Assembly: GCA_016710015.1 (NCBI GenBank)
Contig: JADJLR010000003.1
Location: 310,001-374,000 of the forward strand
Length of the DNA stretch: 64,000 nucleotides
Direction: 5' to 3'
Origin: Flavobacteriales bacterium
Lineage (GTDB): Bacteria; Bacteroidota; Bacteroidia; Flavobacteriales_F; PHOS-HE28
Of the stretch, positions 54,021 through 63,489 are shown one piece after another. Position 1 is the first letter of the stretch. The number at the start of each line of letters is the position of its first letter. Under the pieces are notes generated by a model that searched no databases, was not told the origin of the DNA, and was given only the letters and a program-made list of their open reading frames with translations. Position numbers and translations under genes: made by a program.

Positions 54021-54299
54021 TCAAGAGAGCAGGATACTGCTACATGAAAACCCACCCGTCATGCTTGGGCGGACAATGCAGTGAAGATCCAATGAATTCA
54101 CTCGACGTAAGACGTTCCCTTCCCGATCGATAGCGAACTGGAAGTACGCTCCATTCCCCAATGCCGCAATCTGGATCGTGCGTTGCATCCGGCCTTCCAT
54201 CAAAACGCGACCGAACGCATCCGTGATCATCGATCGGAGTGATGCGCCATCTTCCAAGTCGATCGTCATACCCATCAAAGGAATGACCCAATGTTCAGC
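54021..54299 (-). pseudogene. Remnant of a T9SS type A sorting domain
   Basis: The open frame downstream of a stop at 54300-54302 encodes MTIDLEDGASLRSMITDAFG, RVLMEGRMQRTIQIAALGNG and AYFQFAIDREGNVLRR. This matches the usual order of a type A sorting domain: beta strands, then D..GR.V, then L..G.Y. No signal peptide, start region or functional domain is left upstream. It is probably the tail of a deleted secreted-protein gene. Confidence 0.55.
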
Positions 54300-54354
54300 T
54301 CACACCACGCCACTGGACCACAATACCAACAAGGGCATTGTGGATCCATACGTA

Positions 54355-55281
54355 TCAATCCTTCACCTTCTCGAACACCATGCGGTAGTGTTCGAAGATC
54401 TCCCGCTCAAAGACCTGCAGGTTCGGTGCGATTTGATAGCGGCGTACCCACTTGCGGAAGTCGCTGCTGAAAAGCTTCGGTAACAGTGTTGCGTACAAAC
54501 CGTACTTCTCCAAATTGAATTTATTGAATGCGGCCGTCCAACGTGCGATGGTCTCGATGTAGTCCAAGCGACCACTGTCCGAAGAGATCAATTTGAAATG
54601 CGCCTTTGCCGGTTCCTCCATGCCTTCTTGTCCATAGGGCAACCACGAACCCGGGAAGACATCACAGACCAGATCCATCAACTCTTCCCCGGAATAGTCC
54701 TTGCGGTTCTTCCATACGTTCGTCTGGCCGAATTTGATGTCCTCGAACTTCACCATGTTGGGTCCGAACACCATGGTTTGGCAATAGAAGCGACCACCCA
54801 CCGGGAGCAGGTCGCTTATTTGTTTGAAATAGGTCTTGTAGATCTCTTCCTGCTTCCCTTCGCGATACTGCTCCACCGAACACAAGTGCTCCGGACTTCC
54901 CATGGCGCAAACCGCGTCGAACAACCCGAAGGTGTCCGGGGTGATGTCCTTGCTATCCATGTGGTGTACGTTCAATCCGTTCTTGCGACACGCGAGCGCC
55001 TGCCCCTCTGCCAAGACCACACCGGTGGTCTGCACACCCTTCTTGTTGAGGAAGTCGATGAAGGCACCCCAACCACAACCGATGTCGAGCACCTTCATGC
55101 CCGGCTTGATGTTGCAATGATCCATGATGAACTGGTGCTTTCGCTCCTGGGCTTGCTCCAAGGTCAAGGAATAGTCACCATCGAAACGCGCACCGCTGTA
55201 CCCGCCCTTCTCGCCCAAGCTCAGGCGGAAGATCTTGTCCATGGTGGTATAATGCGCGTCGAGGTCTTGTTGATCGGCCAT
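54355..55281 (-). CDS. Cyclopropane-fatty-acyl-phospholipid synthase-like SAM methyltransferase
   Basis: The protein has 308 residues from ATG 55281. The SAM-binding motif I is MKVLDIGCGWGAFIDFLNKK. FDAVCAMGSPEHLC and the N-terminal LDAHYTTMDKIFRLSLGE fit the CFA/mycolic-acid methyltransferase family. The region RFYCQTMVFGPNMVKFEDIK and the C-terminal RRYQIAPNLQVFEREIFEHY are also typical. Such enzymes methylate unsaturated acyl chains or related lipids. It is shorter than E. coli Cfa because it lacks the N-terminal extension, so the exact substrate is uncertain. Cytoplasmic. Confidence 0.85.
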   Translation of the reverse strand: MADQQDLDAHYTTMDKIFRLSLGEKGGYSGARFDGDYSLTLEQAQERKHQFIMDHCNIKPGMKVLDIGCGWGAFIDFLNKKGVQTTGVVLAEGQALACRKNGLNVHHMDSKDITPDTFGLFDAVCAMGSPEHLCSVEQYREGKQEEIYKTYFKQISDLLPVGGRFYCQTMVFGPNMVKFEDIKFGQTNVWKNRKDYSGEELMDLVCDVFPGSWLPYGQEGMEEPAKAHFKLISSDSGRLDYIETIARWTAAFNKFNLEKYGLYATLLPKLFSSDFRKWVRRYQIAPNLQVFEREIFEHYRMVFEKVKD

Positions 55282-55369
55282 GTGGAGGTGATCTACAGGG
55301 GTAATTTCAGAAATGCGGCGACGAAGGTATGTCTCGGAACCGGAACTGTGGTGCCGTTCCCGAACCACG

Positions 55370-55858
55370 ACCGGCGAGGTGCTATCGCAGGACTTTCACA
55401 TACACGATCCAGGGCCATCCCCGTTGGTCCCGTGTATCTCGGTCCATAGGGCGCACAAAGCCAAGGCGCTCGTACGAGAGCGGCGTTGGTTGCGTCCACA
55501 ACACTTATGCAGTAACCTCCATGATCGATACGCGCTTGTACAAGCAGTTGACCCGATCCCTCGTCGCGAGCTTCGAAAGCCACGGCCAAAAGCCTGAATT
55601 CATGCTCGCCGTTCCTTGCAAGTTGCTGGAAAGCTCAGGTGAGTGCAGGAAAAGCGTAGCCCCGAGTACAACTTTCGACCCTACTTCTTTTGCCAACAAC
55701 AATTCACCGGCAGGTCCCAGGATCTCGCGTGTCATTTGTCCTGATGCCGCTTCGCTCGTTGTGAAGGATCCGCCCACGTAGATCTGTTGGACGAGTTTAA
55801 CCGCTTGGTACCAGTCCAATGCCGTCAACGCCTTAGTGACCATGTGTTTAGAGGTCAT
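55370..55858 (-). pseudogene. Frameshifted GNAT-family N-acetyltransferase
   Basis: On minus, the frame starting at 55858 encodes DWYQAVKLVQQIYVGGSFTT and VVLGATLFLHSPELSS. About 55,630 the similarity switches to another frame, which reads QQLARNGEHEFRLLAVAFEA and RDEGSGQLLVQARID, the GNAT motif A that binds acetyl-CoA. Joined, the two parts give a normal GNAT order of about 150 residues, ending near PTGMALDRVCES. Neither frame alone is complete. A single-base indel explains it, so either the gene is dead or the consensus has an error. Confidence 0.65.
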
Positions 55859-56240
55859 TCATACTGCATATTTCGAACTACACCACTTGATCGGACGATC
55901 GATCGCGTCATGCTCATTTGTTGCCGAACAACGAATAGTGCTCTGCGGATGGTTCGTCGTCCCTGGACCAAAGGAACAACACCAAGACATGAGCTGGACG
56001 ATGACGGGGTCAACCTATTCGAGAAACCGTGTGTCGCGAGGGTCCCGTTGAGGAAGCCCACCACCACACTCTACTGATGAACATTCAGAGTACCACGACG
56101 GTCATGACAATTGCAGAAACGAATAGCGCGGACCTGTAATGGACTTTACCTTAAATTTGAAGCGCTTCATGGACGAAGCCTTTTCGACAGGTCATTCAAC
56201 CCGATGCGCTCACTTTTCGGGGAGCTGGGCCACCCTCACC
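55859..56240. other. Intergenic region before the cytochrome c biogenesis gene
   Basis: I see no credible gene in 55859-56138. The short ORFs on both strands have no family features. The open frame from 56139 to 56240 belongs to the same frame as the biogenesis gene but reads as non-signal sequence containing a candidate -7 box, so it is treated as upstream region. Confidence 0.45.
56152..56159 (+). promoter_or_regulatory. Candidate -7 box (TAAATTTG) for the ResB-CcsA gene
   Basis: Exact TAnnTTTG match 82 bp upstream of ATG 56241. It lies inside the longer ORF that begins at 56139 and so argues for the shorter protein. Confidence 0.4.
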
Positions 56241-59200
56241 ATGTTGACGATACTTCCTTTGTTGAAACGCTTAATCGAGCCGATCTTCACTACGCGCGCT
56301 GCAGGGCTGTACATGCTTTTGTTCGCAACTGCGATCGGCATTGGCACGTTCATCGAGAATGACTACGGCACGAGTTCCGCCCAGCATGTGATCTACAAGT
56401 CTTGGTGGTTCACGCTTCTGCTTTCTCTGTTCTGCATCACCATTGCCGTGAACATGGTTCGTTTCAAGATGGTGCGACAGAAGAAGTGGGCGTTGCTCAC
56501 CTTCCATCTCGCCATGATCGTGATCCTGATCGGAGCAGGCATCACACGCTACTTCGGATACGAAGGCATCATGCACATCCGGGAGGATGACGCTTCCAAC
56601 TCCTTCCTTTCATCCGAAACCCACCTGTTGTTCAAGGTCCGGAAAGGCGAGCGGATCTATGAGTTCGACGAACCGGTCCTGTTCTCCAGTCTGGGAAATA
56701 ACAATTGGAAGGAGTCCTACTTGATCGGGAACGACAGGGTGGATGTGACGGTGAAGGAATTCATACCGAACCCGGCGCAGGTGTTGGAGGATGGGTTAAT
56801 GGGCCAGCCGACCATCAAGATCGTTTTCGGAGGAATGGGTGGCCGAGAGGAATACTTCATGATACCCGGTGAACGTCGGCGGATCCGCAACGTATTGTTC
56901 AATTTCAGTGATACTCCCATTCCGGAAGCAGTGAACATCGCATACAAGGACAAAGGGTTGTTGGTCAAGGTGGATCGCATGATGACGCAGCGTGTTATGG
57001 CCACGCAGGAGGTGGACACCCTGCACCCGCAGGAGGCTTTCCATCCATTGAGATTACGCGCCTTGTACTCGGATGGCTCGAACGGTTTCGTGTTCGGTGA
57101 TTTCAACCCACGAGGTGTCGTTCGCACCACTTCGAGCGGAATCAAGGTGAAGAACGAAAGCCTGACCGCCTTACGGATCGAAGTGGGTATCAATGGAAAT
57201 TCCGAGGAGGTACTGGTCCAAGGCCAGAAAGGAGTTGAAGGAAGACCTGCCATCGTCCATGGTGAGAACCTGGACCTGGCCATTTCCTATGGTTCGAAGG
57301 TGCTGGAATTACCGTTCTCGCTGAAGCTCTACGACTTCATCATGGAGCGGTATCCGGGAACGAATAGTGCCACGTCGTATGCAAGCGAAGTTCAGTTGAT
57401 CGACGATCGTATCAACCTGAAGGAAGACCATCGGATCTTCATGAACAATGTCCTGGACCATGAAGGATATCGATTCTTCCAGTCGTCATACGATCAGGAC
57501 GAACTGGGTACATACCTGAGCGTGAACCACGACTTCGTGGGTACATGGGTCACCTATATCGGGTACATCCTGCTCACGATCGGACTGGTCCTTTCACTAT
57601 TCAGCAAGAAGAGCCGATTCCAGCGCTTGTCTGAAAGCATCAGAACAATTCGCGGCAAGGCCGTTGCCATCATTCTACTCGCAGGGCTTTCGGCCTTTCC
57701 ATCGTCGCTCACCGCCCAGAAGGTCATTGATCAGAGCAGTAGTCGTTCGATTATTTCTCAGGAGCATGCGGATCGTTTCAGCAAGGTGGTCGTGCAGGAT
57801 CATCGCGGTCGAATGAAACCCATGCACACGCTCACGCGCGAGGTGATGCGCAAAGTGCGTAGAAGGGAGAGCATGGATGGTCTTTCGGCGGATCAAGTAG
57901 TTCTGAGCATGTTCGTCGATGCCAAGTCGTGGTATGGTGTACCAATGATCAAGCTCGGGGAACACGAAAAGATCCACAATGAACTTGGTGTACCAGGACC
58001 TTTGGCGTCCTACGCGGATTTCTTCTCGACCGACGGCCGCTACGAACTTGGCGATGCGGTGGCGCGTGCGAACGGACTGCAACCGATCGACCGCGGTGTG
58101 TACGAGAAGGAATTGATCAAGATCGATGAGCGGGTGAACATCATGAACATGGTGTTCGGTGGCCATCTCTTCAAAATCATTCCGGTCCCGGGGGATGCGA
58201 ACAATACGTGGGTCTCCGGCCACGACCACGGCTCTGTCCAGAACCCTGTGGCAGAGAAATTCTTCAATGCATACATCCCCGCATTGCAAGAAGCCATGGT
58301 CTCCAACAACTATAGCATGCCCGACCAACTGCTCACGGAGCTCAGTGCATATCAGACCGAGCAGGGTGCAGCTGTGATGCCTTCACACTCTGAGATAGAG
58401 GCTGAGATCTTCCTGAACGAATTGAACATCTTCAACAGATTGGCGGTATTCTATGCGCTTCTCGGACTGGCCTTCCTGTTCTTCCTGTTCTTTTCCGTCT
58501 TCAAGCCTTCGGTTGATCTTGGCAAGATCTACAAGGTGATGTTCACCCTATTGGTCATCGGCTTCGCGTTGCACACATTGGGCTTGGGTCTGCGTTGGTA
58601 CGTATCGGGCCGCGCGCCTTGGAGCAATGGATACGAGTCCATGATCTATATCGCATGGACCACCGTATTGGCCGGCGTGTTGTTCACGCGAAAGTCATTC
58701 GGCGGATCGGCAGCCACAATGATCCTTTCTGCAACGGTCCTGCTAGTGGCCATGTTGAGCTATCTCGATCCGGAGATCACGCCACTGGTTCCAGTGCTCC
58801 GCTCCTATTGGTTGACCATCCACGTTTCGATGGAGGCCGGCAGCTATGGATTCCTCGCGCTCGGTGCCGTGATCGGCTTGATCAATCTGATCCTGATGAT
58901 CTTCCTTACCAAGAAGAACGAACAGCGTGTCCATCGCCTTGTAAAGGAGATGTCCTACCTCAGCGAAATGACCTTGATCGGTGGGTTGACCATGATCAGC
59001 ATCGGCACCTATTTGGGAGGCGTTTGGGCCAACGAGTCATGGGGTCGCTACTGGGGATGGGACGCGAAGGAGACGTGGGCATTGGTGACGATCCTCGTGT
59101 ACGCCTTCATCTTACACATGCGTATCATTCCGAAGATGCAAGGGCTTTACATCTACAACCTGACCTCCTTGTTCGGCTTGGCTTCGGTGGTGATGACGTA

Positions 59201-59354
59201 TTACGGTGTGAACTACTACTTGTCCGGATTGCACTCCTACGCCGCCGGCGACCCCGTCCCCGTTCCTCAATGGGTATACATCACTGTTGGACTGTTGATC
59301 GCCATCGGCATCGCGGCATTCGTGCGGAAACGACGGTTCACATTGATCAAATAG
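56241..59354 (+). CDS. Fused ResB-CcsA cytochrome c biogenesis (system II) protein
   Basis: The protein has 1,037 residues from ATG 56241. The N-terminal ResB part (about 1-480) has transmembrane segments (GLYMLLFATAIGIGTF, WWFTLLLSLFCITIAV, LAMIVILIGAGITRYFG) and a large periplasmic region. The middle (about 530-760) is soluble. The C-terminal CcsA part has at least six helices and the WWD haem-handling motif WGRYWGWDAKETWAL with flanking His residues. System II attaches haem to CxxCH motifs of cytochromes c in the periplasm. A multiheme cytochrome gene 4 kb downstream is an obvious client. The fusion is common in Bacteroidota. Confidence 0.93.
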   Translation: MLTILPLLKRLIEPIFTTRAAGLYMLLFATAIGIGTFIENDYGTSSAQHVIYKSWWFTLLLSLFCITIAVNMVRFKMVRQKKWALLTFHLAMIVILIGAGITRYFGYEGIMHIREDDASNSFLSSETHLLFKVRKGERIYEFDEPVLFSSLGNNNWKESYLIGNDRVDVTVKEFIPNPAQVLEDGLMGQPTIKIVFGGMGGREEYFMIPGERRRIRNVLFNFSDTPIPEAVNIAYKDKGLLVKVDRMMTQRVMATQEVDTLHPQEAFHPLRLRALYSDGSNGFVFGDFNPRGVVRTTSSGIKVKNESLTALRIEVGINGNSEEVLVQGQKGVEGRPAIVHGENLDLAISYGSKVLELPFSLKLYDFIMERYPGTNSATSYASEVQLIDDRINLKEDHRIFMNNVLDHEGYRFFQSSYDQDELGTYLSVNHDFVGTWVTYIGYILLTIGLVLSLFSKKSRFQRLSESIRTIRGKAVAIILLAGLSAFPSSLTAQKVIDQSSSRSIISQEHADRFSKVVVQDHRGRMKPMHTLTREVMRKVRRRESMDGLSADQVVLSMFVDAKSWYGVPMIKLGEHEKIHNELGVPGPLASYADFFSTDGRYELGDAVARANGLQPIDRGVYEKELIKIDERVNIMNMVFGGHLFKIIPVPGDANNTWVSGHDHGSVQNPVAEKFFNAYIPALQEAMVSNNYSMPDQLLTELSAYQTEQGAAVMPSHSEIEAEIFLNELNIFNRLAVFYALLGLAFLFFLFFSVFKPSVDLGKIYKVMFTLLVIGFALHTLGLGLRWYVSGRAPWSNGYESMIYIAWTTVLAGVLFTRKSFGGSAATMILSATVLLVAMLSYLDPEITPLVPVLRSYWLTIHVSMEAGSYGFLALGAVIGLINLILMIFLTKKNEQRVHRLVKEMSYLSEMTLIGGLTMISIGTYLGGVWANESWGRYWGWDAKETWALVTILVYAFILHMRIIPKMQGLYIYNLTSLFGLASVVMTYYGVNYYLSGLHSYAAGDPVPVPQWVYITVGLLIAIGIAAFVRKRRFTLIK

Positions 59355-59470
59355 TCCGCTCCATCCCCTTTATTCGTCTGGTCAACTTGCGATAGTTCTC
59401 CTATAAAGTGACATTGGTCATGCTGATCGCTCCGGGTTTTGAGCATCTTGTTTTACCCAATCCGTGCATC

Positions 59471-61090
59471 ATGCGAAACCTTGGCATAAGAAATCTCTGC
59501 ATCCCGCTTCTGACCCTCATTCCGTCACTAGGGATAGGTCAAGCGGCAGTATTGGTGAAGAACATCCATCCTTCCGGGGGGTCCTATCCGGAGGAATTGA
59601 CGGACATGAACAACATGCTTTACTTCAGGGCGAACGACCTTACCCATGGAGTGGAACTTTGGCGTTCAGATGGGACGAATGAAGGCACCCAACTGGTATT
59701 GGATATCAACCCCGGTGGAGGTTCCGGGCCGGAGCTACTGACCTCGGTGAATGGTCTATTGTATTTCCGTGCGAACGACGGTGTGCATGGTGAGGAACTA
59801 TGGGTTTCAGATGGAACCGCCGAAGGAACTAACCTGGTGCTGGACATCAACCCGAGCGGCAGCTCTGCACCCTCATTCCTCACGGAAATGAATGGGGTCC
59901 TGTTCTTTGCAGCGAATGACGGCGAACACGGCGTTGAACTTTGGCGATCGGATGGCACATCCGCCGGCACTCAAATGGTCCTTGATATCGAAGCCCGCGG
60001 TACATCAGAGGCAATGTTCCTGATTAACTCCGACGACGCATGGTACTTCTCCGCGTTGGACTCGGTCAATGGCCGTGAATTATGGACTTCGGACGGCACG
60101 CAGGCCGGTACGCAGATCCTGTTGGACATGAATCCACAAGGAAGTTCGGATCCGAAGAATTTCGAAGTATCGAATGGAATCCTATTCTTCCAAGCGAGGG
60201 AGGCTCCGGGATCCGGGATCGAACTTTGGAGTTCGAATGGGACATCGGATGGAACCGCATTGGTGAAGGACATCAATCAGAACGGGAATTCAGCACCCGA
60301 AGAGCTTACGGATGTCGGTGGCATACTGTTCTTTCGTGCAACCGATGGCGAATCCGGCGTGGAATTGTGGAAAAGCGACGGGACCAGCAATGGAACGGTC
60401 ATGGTCAAGGACATCAACGCGAGCGTAGGTAGTAACCCACAGGAACTTGCGGATTTCGATGGAACACTCTTCTTCAGCGCGACCGACGGGCTTGTTGGGC
60501 ATGAACTCTGGCGCTCGGATGGTACCGAATCAGGTACGGTGCTGGTCAAAGACATCAATCCCATGGGGAGTTCGAATTCCACCCCACAATTCCTCACGGT
60601 ATACGACAATGCCTTGTACTTCCGATCCACCGATGGCGTAAATGGAATGGAACTCTGGGTCAGCGATGGATCGGAAGCAGGCACATACCTAGCAGCTGAT
60701 ATCAACCCTGTTGGAAGTGGTGACCCGCAGTTCCTGACCGTATCCGAAAACATACTATTCTTCCAAGGCAATAATGGTTCGAGCGGACATGAACTGTGGA
60801 AGCTGGATATGACCAATGCGGTGAACGATCTGGCTTTCGAAGACCAATTCGCCGTTTACCCGAATCCCGTTTCGGATATCGTGAACATCCGACCGACGAA
60901 CGATCTGGGTGATCGTGTTCATGATGTTTCCATTTTCGATCAGGTAGGACGTATAATTCTGGCTTACCGAACTCCACTCCATAAAGAAACCATTTCACTT
61001 GATGTGAAGGATCTATCCGAGGGCCTGTACTTCATCATCCTTTTGGACCGCCGAGGTCGATCAAACATCAAGAAATTCCTCAAACTCTGA
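59471..61090 (+). CDS. ELWxxDGT-repeat T9SS type A cargo protein
   Basis: The protein has 539 residues from ATG 59471, which opens the signal peptide (LCIPLLTLIPSLGIGQ). About nine repeats of roughly 48 residues carry the pattern LYFRANDGVHGEELWVSDGT, then an EGTNLVLDINP-like strand. This is the ELWxxDGT/hyalin-like repeat found in bacterial surface proteins. The C-terminal type A sorting domain is intact (FAVYPNPVSDIVNIRPTNDL to SEGLYFIILLDRRG). A secreted or surface-bound binding protein is inferred, with no ligand indicated. It converges on the OB-fold lipoprotein gene with 27 bp between. Confidence 0.88.
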   Translation: MRNLGIRNLCIPLLTLIPSLGIGQAAVLVKNIHPSGGSYPEELTDMNNMLYFRANDLTHGVELWRSDGTNEGTQLVLDINPGGGSGPELLTSVNGLLYFRANDGVHGEELWVSDGTAEGTNLVLDINPSGSSAPSFLTEMNGVLFFAANDGEHGVELWRSDGTSAGTQMVLDIEARGTSEAMFLINSDDAWYFSALDSVNGRELWTSDGTQAGTQILLDMNPQGSSDPKNFEVSNGILFFQAREAPGSGIELWSSNGTSDGTALVKDINQNGNSAPEELTDVGGILFFRATDGESGVELWKSDGTSNGTVMVKDINASVGSNPQELADFDGTLFFSATDGLVGHELWRSDGTESGTVLVKDINPMGSSNSTPQFLTVYDNALYFRSTDGVNGMELWVSDGSEAGTYLAADINPVGSGDPQFLTVSENILFFQGNNGSSGHELWKLDMTNAVNDLAFEDQFAVYPNPVSDIVNIRPTNDLGDRVHDVSIFDQVGRIILAYRTPLHKETISLDVKDLSEGLYFIILLDRRGRSNIKKFLKL

Positions 61091-61117
61091 CCTGTGAGTA
61101 TTCTCCAGTCGATCGGT

Positions 61118-61894
61118 CTACTTGACCCACCGCCCCCCTTCGATCAGGATATCGTACTGGTAACCCGAGCCGAAGTCCTTTCCTAGTGCGACGGTACCCA
61201 TCACGACCACGTCCTGTCCTTCTGTGATCGGGGCATCCGTGGTGACCACGATCTCCTTTCCTGCCTCCCTCAGGTGGACCCAATTACGCCCCATGATATT
61301 GGGGTTCACTTTCGTGCACTTGCCGCTAACTTGGATCGTCTTGCCGTCGAACTTCTTCGGGTTCGCAACGAGGTCCGCGATCTTGGTCATACCCGGCACA
61401 TCCAGTGCGGGTAACGGATTTGCATTCGAGGGAACAGCAACCACCGGAGCCCCGGTTCCATCCATGGTGCTTCCGTGATCGGAAGGGATCAATTGGGAAA
61501 TGAGGTACAACCGATCAAATGTGCGCTTGTATTCCTTGCTCTCGAAATTGGTCTTCAGCAATCCTCCGCGATAGAAATAGCTACGTCCGATGGTGATCTC
61601 CTGCAGCGTGGTGGCGATCCAGAATTCCTCCTCTCCTTCTTTCACCCGGACGTACACATACTTCGATGTGGGAAGGGCCTCGAGTACAATTACCGTGTGA
61701 AGGTCCTTTTCAAGAGCAGGGTCAATGCCGACTGGTACGGTCCTACCTCCGCCATCGGAGAACACACCCGTACCAGCGCTCTTGTCCGTATCGGCCGGAT
61801 CATCGACAGGGATCGTCCTAGGTCCGCCATCACATGAGACCAGGACCATGATCAACAAGACCAATGTCGCTTGGAGTGCTTGTGCTATGCTCAT
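61118..61894 (-). CDS. Lipoprotein with C-terminal OB-fold domain, linked to a multiheme cytochrome
   Basis: The protein has 258 residues. The lipobox is LLIMVLVSC (Cys about residue 21). A first domain (about 60-150: TVIVLEALPTSKYVYVRVKE, RSYFYRGGLLKTNFESKEYK) is unassigned. The C-terminal domain (about 180-258: KFDGKTIQVSGKCTKVNPNI, RNWVHLREAGKEIVVTT, VVMGTVALGKDFGSGYQYDI) is an OB fold of a type often encoded near multiheme cytochromes. The start overlaps the barrel gene's stop (ATGA). Role in the cytochrome operon unknown; membrane-anchored accessory protein inferred. Confidence 0.8.
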   Translation of the reverse strand: MSIAQALQATLVLLIMVLVSCDGGPRTIPVDDPADTDKSAGTGVFSDGGGRTVPVGIDPALEKDLHTVIVLEALPTSKYVYVRVKEGEEEFWIATTLQEITIGRSYFYRGGLLKTNFESKEYKRTFDRLYLISQLIPSDHGSTMDGTGAPVVAVPSNANPLPALDVPGMTKIADLVANPKKFDGKTIQVSGKCTKVNPNIMGRNWVHLREAGKEIVVTTDAPITEGQDVVVMGTVALGKDFGSGYQYDILIEGGRWVK

Positions 61895-63489
61895 CGTTTT
61901 CGTTTACTGTCGAATCGTTTTGTCAAGCTCATATTCAAACGGTAGTTCTGTTCATCGGCCACGGTGGCCAATTCACCAAGCACCGTGAAGGTAAGTGTGC
62001 GTGCAAAGGTCAACATCAGGTCGGCACCGTAATACCGCTGGTGTGCTCTTGCTGAAAGTGAACTACCATCGGTCCTGTTGGCATAGGTGTATTCAACGAT
62101 CCGATAGTACAGGCCCATGGTCAATGACCTTGGAATGATCGTACGTCCGTGTCTGAATGAAAGCACGTCACTTCGGACATAACTGGACGTATTCCGGTTA
62201 GCTTGAACGGACCAACGCCCCACACTTTCAGGATCCTTGTTGATGTTCACCGTGGCACTGATATTGTCGGAAGCATTCAACCCACCCGCTTGGAATCGTT
62301 TGGTATAGGCCCCACCCAGGCTCAATGCTTTCATCGGTCGCACATTCACCCGGAACCGGGCACCTTGGCGTGCATCATCATCATCCAAGAGCTCTTCCAC
62401 ATCGTTCCTGTAGGTTTCATAGAACACCACGCGCCGTCTGCTGTCGTATGAGGCGAAGACATCCACCTTCCGTCCGAACCGGTAACGCGCTGAAAGGAAG
62501 AAGTTCGTAAGACGAGGGCCGCTACCGAGCGTTCCGTACAGATCGAGTTCAGCTGAGGAGAAGATGTTCAAATTGCCCTTGTATGTCGTGGAGTGTTGCA
62601 GATAGGTATATCGCCTGTCCACCTTTCCGCTATTGGTCTGCTGTAGAAGCCCAACCGTGGACCTTGAGTACACGTTCGAGGTTTTGAACTGCGTTCCGAT
62701 ATATCCACCGTATTGTAGCAGGTCCAAATTCAGCCCATAGTTGTAGATGTCCGGCCGGAAACCCGCGATCACCCCAGCGAAGACATTTCCGAAGCGTCGC
62801 TCAGCCTGCGCTCCATCGATCGCACCAAGTGAAGAGGCACTGTTGTTGATCTTCCTTCCAAATATCAACGTGGTATTGCTGTCCGCTGCATAGCTCACGG
62901 CGAGGTTGTACACATTGAAGAACTCCGTGCGCTGAGGACGCCGGTCCGGATCAGCCGGATACAATATTCGATAGTTGAGATACGTCTCGGCCGAGAATTT
63001 CGAATTGTTGATGTTGTCCGCGTCGAGCGAGAACCGGTACATCAACCGGTGATCGCTTTCCCTTTCGGACGGCATCATGCTGTAGCTCGCTGCAGAGAGT
63101 CGACCACGAATTCGTTCCGTACTTTCCGGAAGTGGATCACTCTCGGCCTTTCTTGCTGCCGTGTTACGGACCCCGATCGGCGAGTTCTGAACGAGTACGG
63201 ATCGGACATTAGCTTGGATCCTGTCCGCTTTTTCGACAGTGCAACCTGCGATCACCTTGCAGACGCATGAGGTCGAGGACATGCTCCCGACGACAAGGCA
63301 CGGCGAAAGGACCCCGTCCTTCATCAGCTTCAACGTATCGTTCTCAGCGATCCCTTCGGTGCTCTCGAACTTCACATAGACGTGCTGCGAAGTGAGGAAG
63401 GTCACCTCACCTTGGATCCTGCTCTGCGCCGAAACAATGCCCGGCAACGCCAGCAGAGAAAGGGTCAATATGCGGAGCCTGCGCATCAT
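61891..63489 (-). CDS. Outer-membrane beta-barrel protein of the cytochrome operon
   Basis: The protein has 532 residues. ATG 63489 is used because it overlaps the cytochrome stop as ATGA. A signal peptide (LTLSLLALPGIVSAQ) is followed by a small N-terminal domain (about 22-110) with four Cys within 20 residues (SPCLVVGSMSSTSCVCKVIA, then GC). A barrel of alternating strands follows from about 130 to the end (LMYRFSLDADNINNSKFSAE, NTTLIFGRKINNSASSLGAI, YRLNMSLTKRF). No known porin family is recognised. A porin-like partner for the multiheme cytochrome, as in porin-cytochrome conduits, is a reasonable but unproven reading. Confidence 0.75.
   Translation of the reverse strand: MMRRLRILTLSLLALPGIVSAQSRIQGEVTFLTSQHVYVKFESTEGIAENDTLKLMKDGVLSPCLVVGSMSSTSCVCKVIAGCTVEKADRIQANVRSVLVQNSPIGVRNTAARKAESDPLPESTERIRGRLSAASYSMMPSERESDHRLMYRFSLDADNINNSKFSAETYLNYRILYPADPDRRPQRTEFFNVYNLAVSYAADSNTTLIFGRKINNSASSLGAIDGAQAERRFGNVFAGVIAGFRPDIYNYGLNLDLLQYGGYIGTQFKTSNVYSRSTVGLLQQTNSGKVDRRYTYLQHSTTYKGNLNIFSSAELDLYGTLGSGPRLTNFFLSARYRFGRKVDVFASYDSRRRVVFYETYRNDVEELLDDDDARQGARFRVNVRPMKALSLGGAYTKRFQAGGLNASDNISATVNINKDPESVGRWSVQANRNTSSYVRSDVLSFRHGRTIIPRSLTMGLYYRIVEYTYANRTDGSSLSARAHQRYYGADLMLTFARTLTFTVLGELATVADEQNYRLNMSLTKRFDSKRKR

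Noticed and set aside
55329..55781. Plus-strand ORF of 150 residues opposite the GNAT remnant
   Set aside because: The minus strand carries clear acetyltransferase motifs; the plus frame shows none and is Arg/Ser-rich as expected of a shadow.
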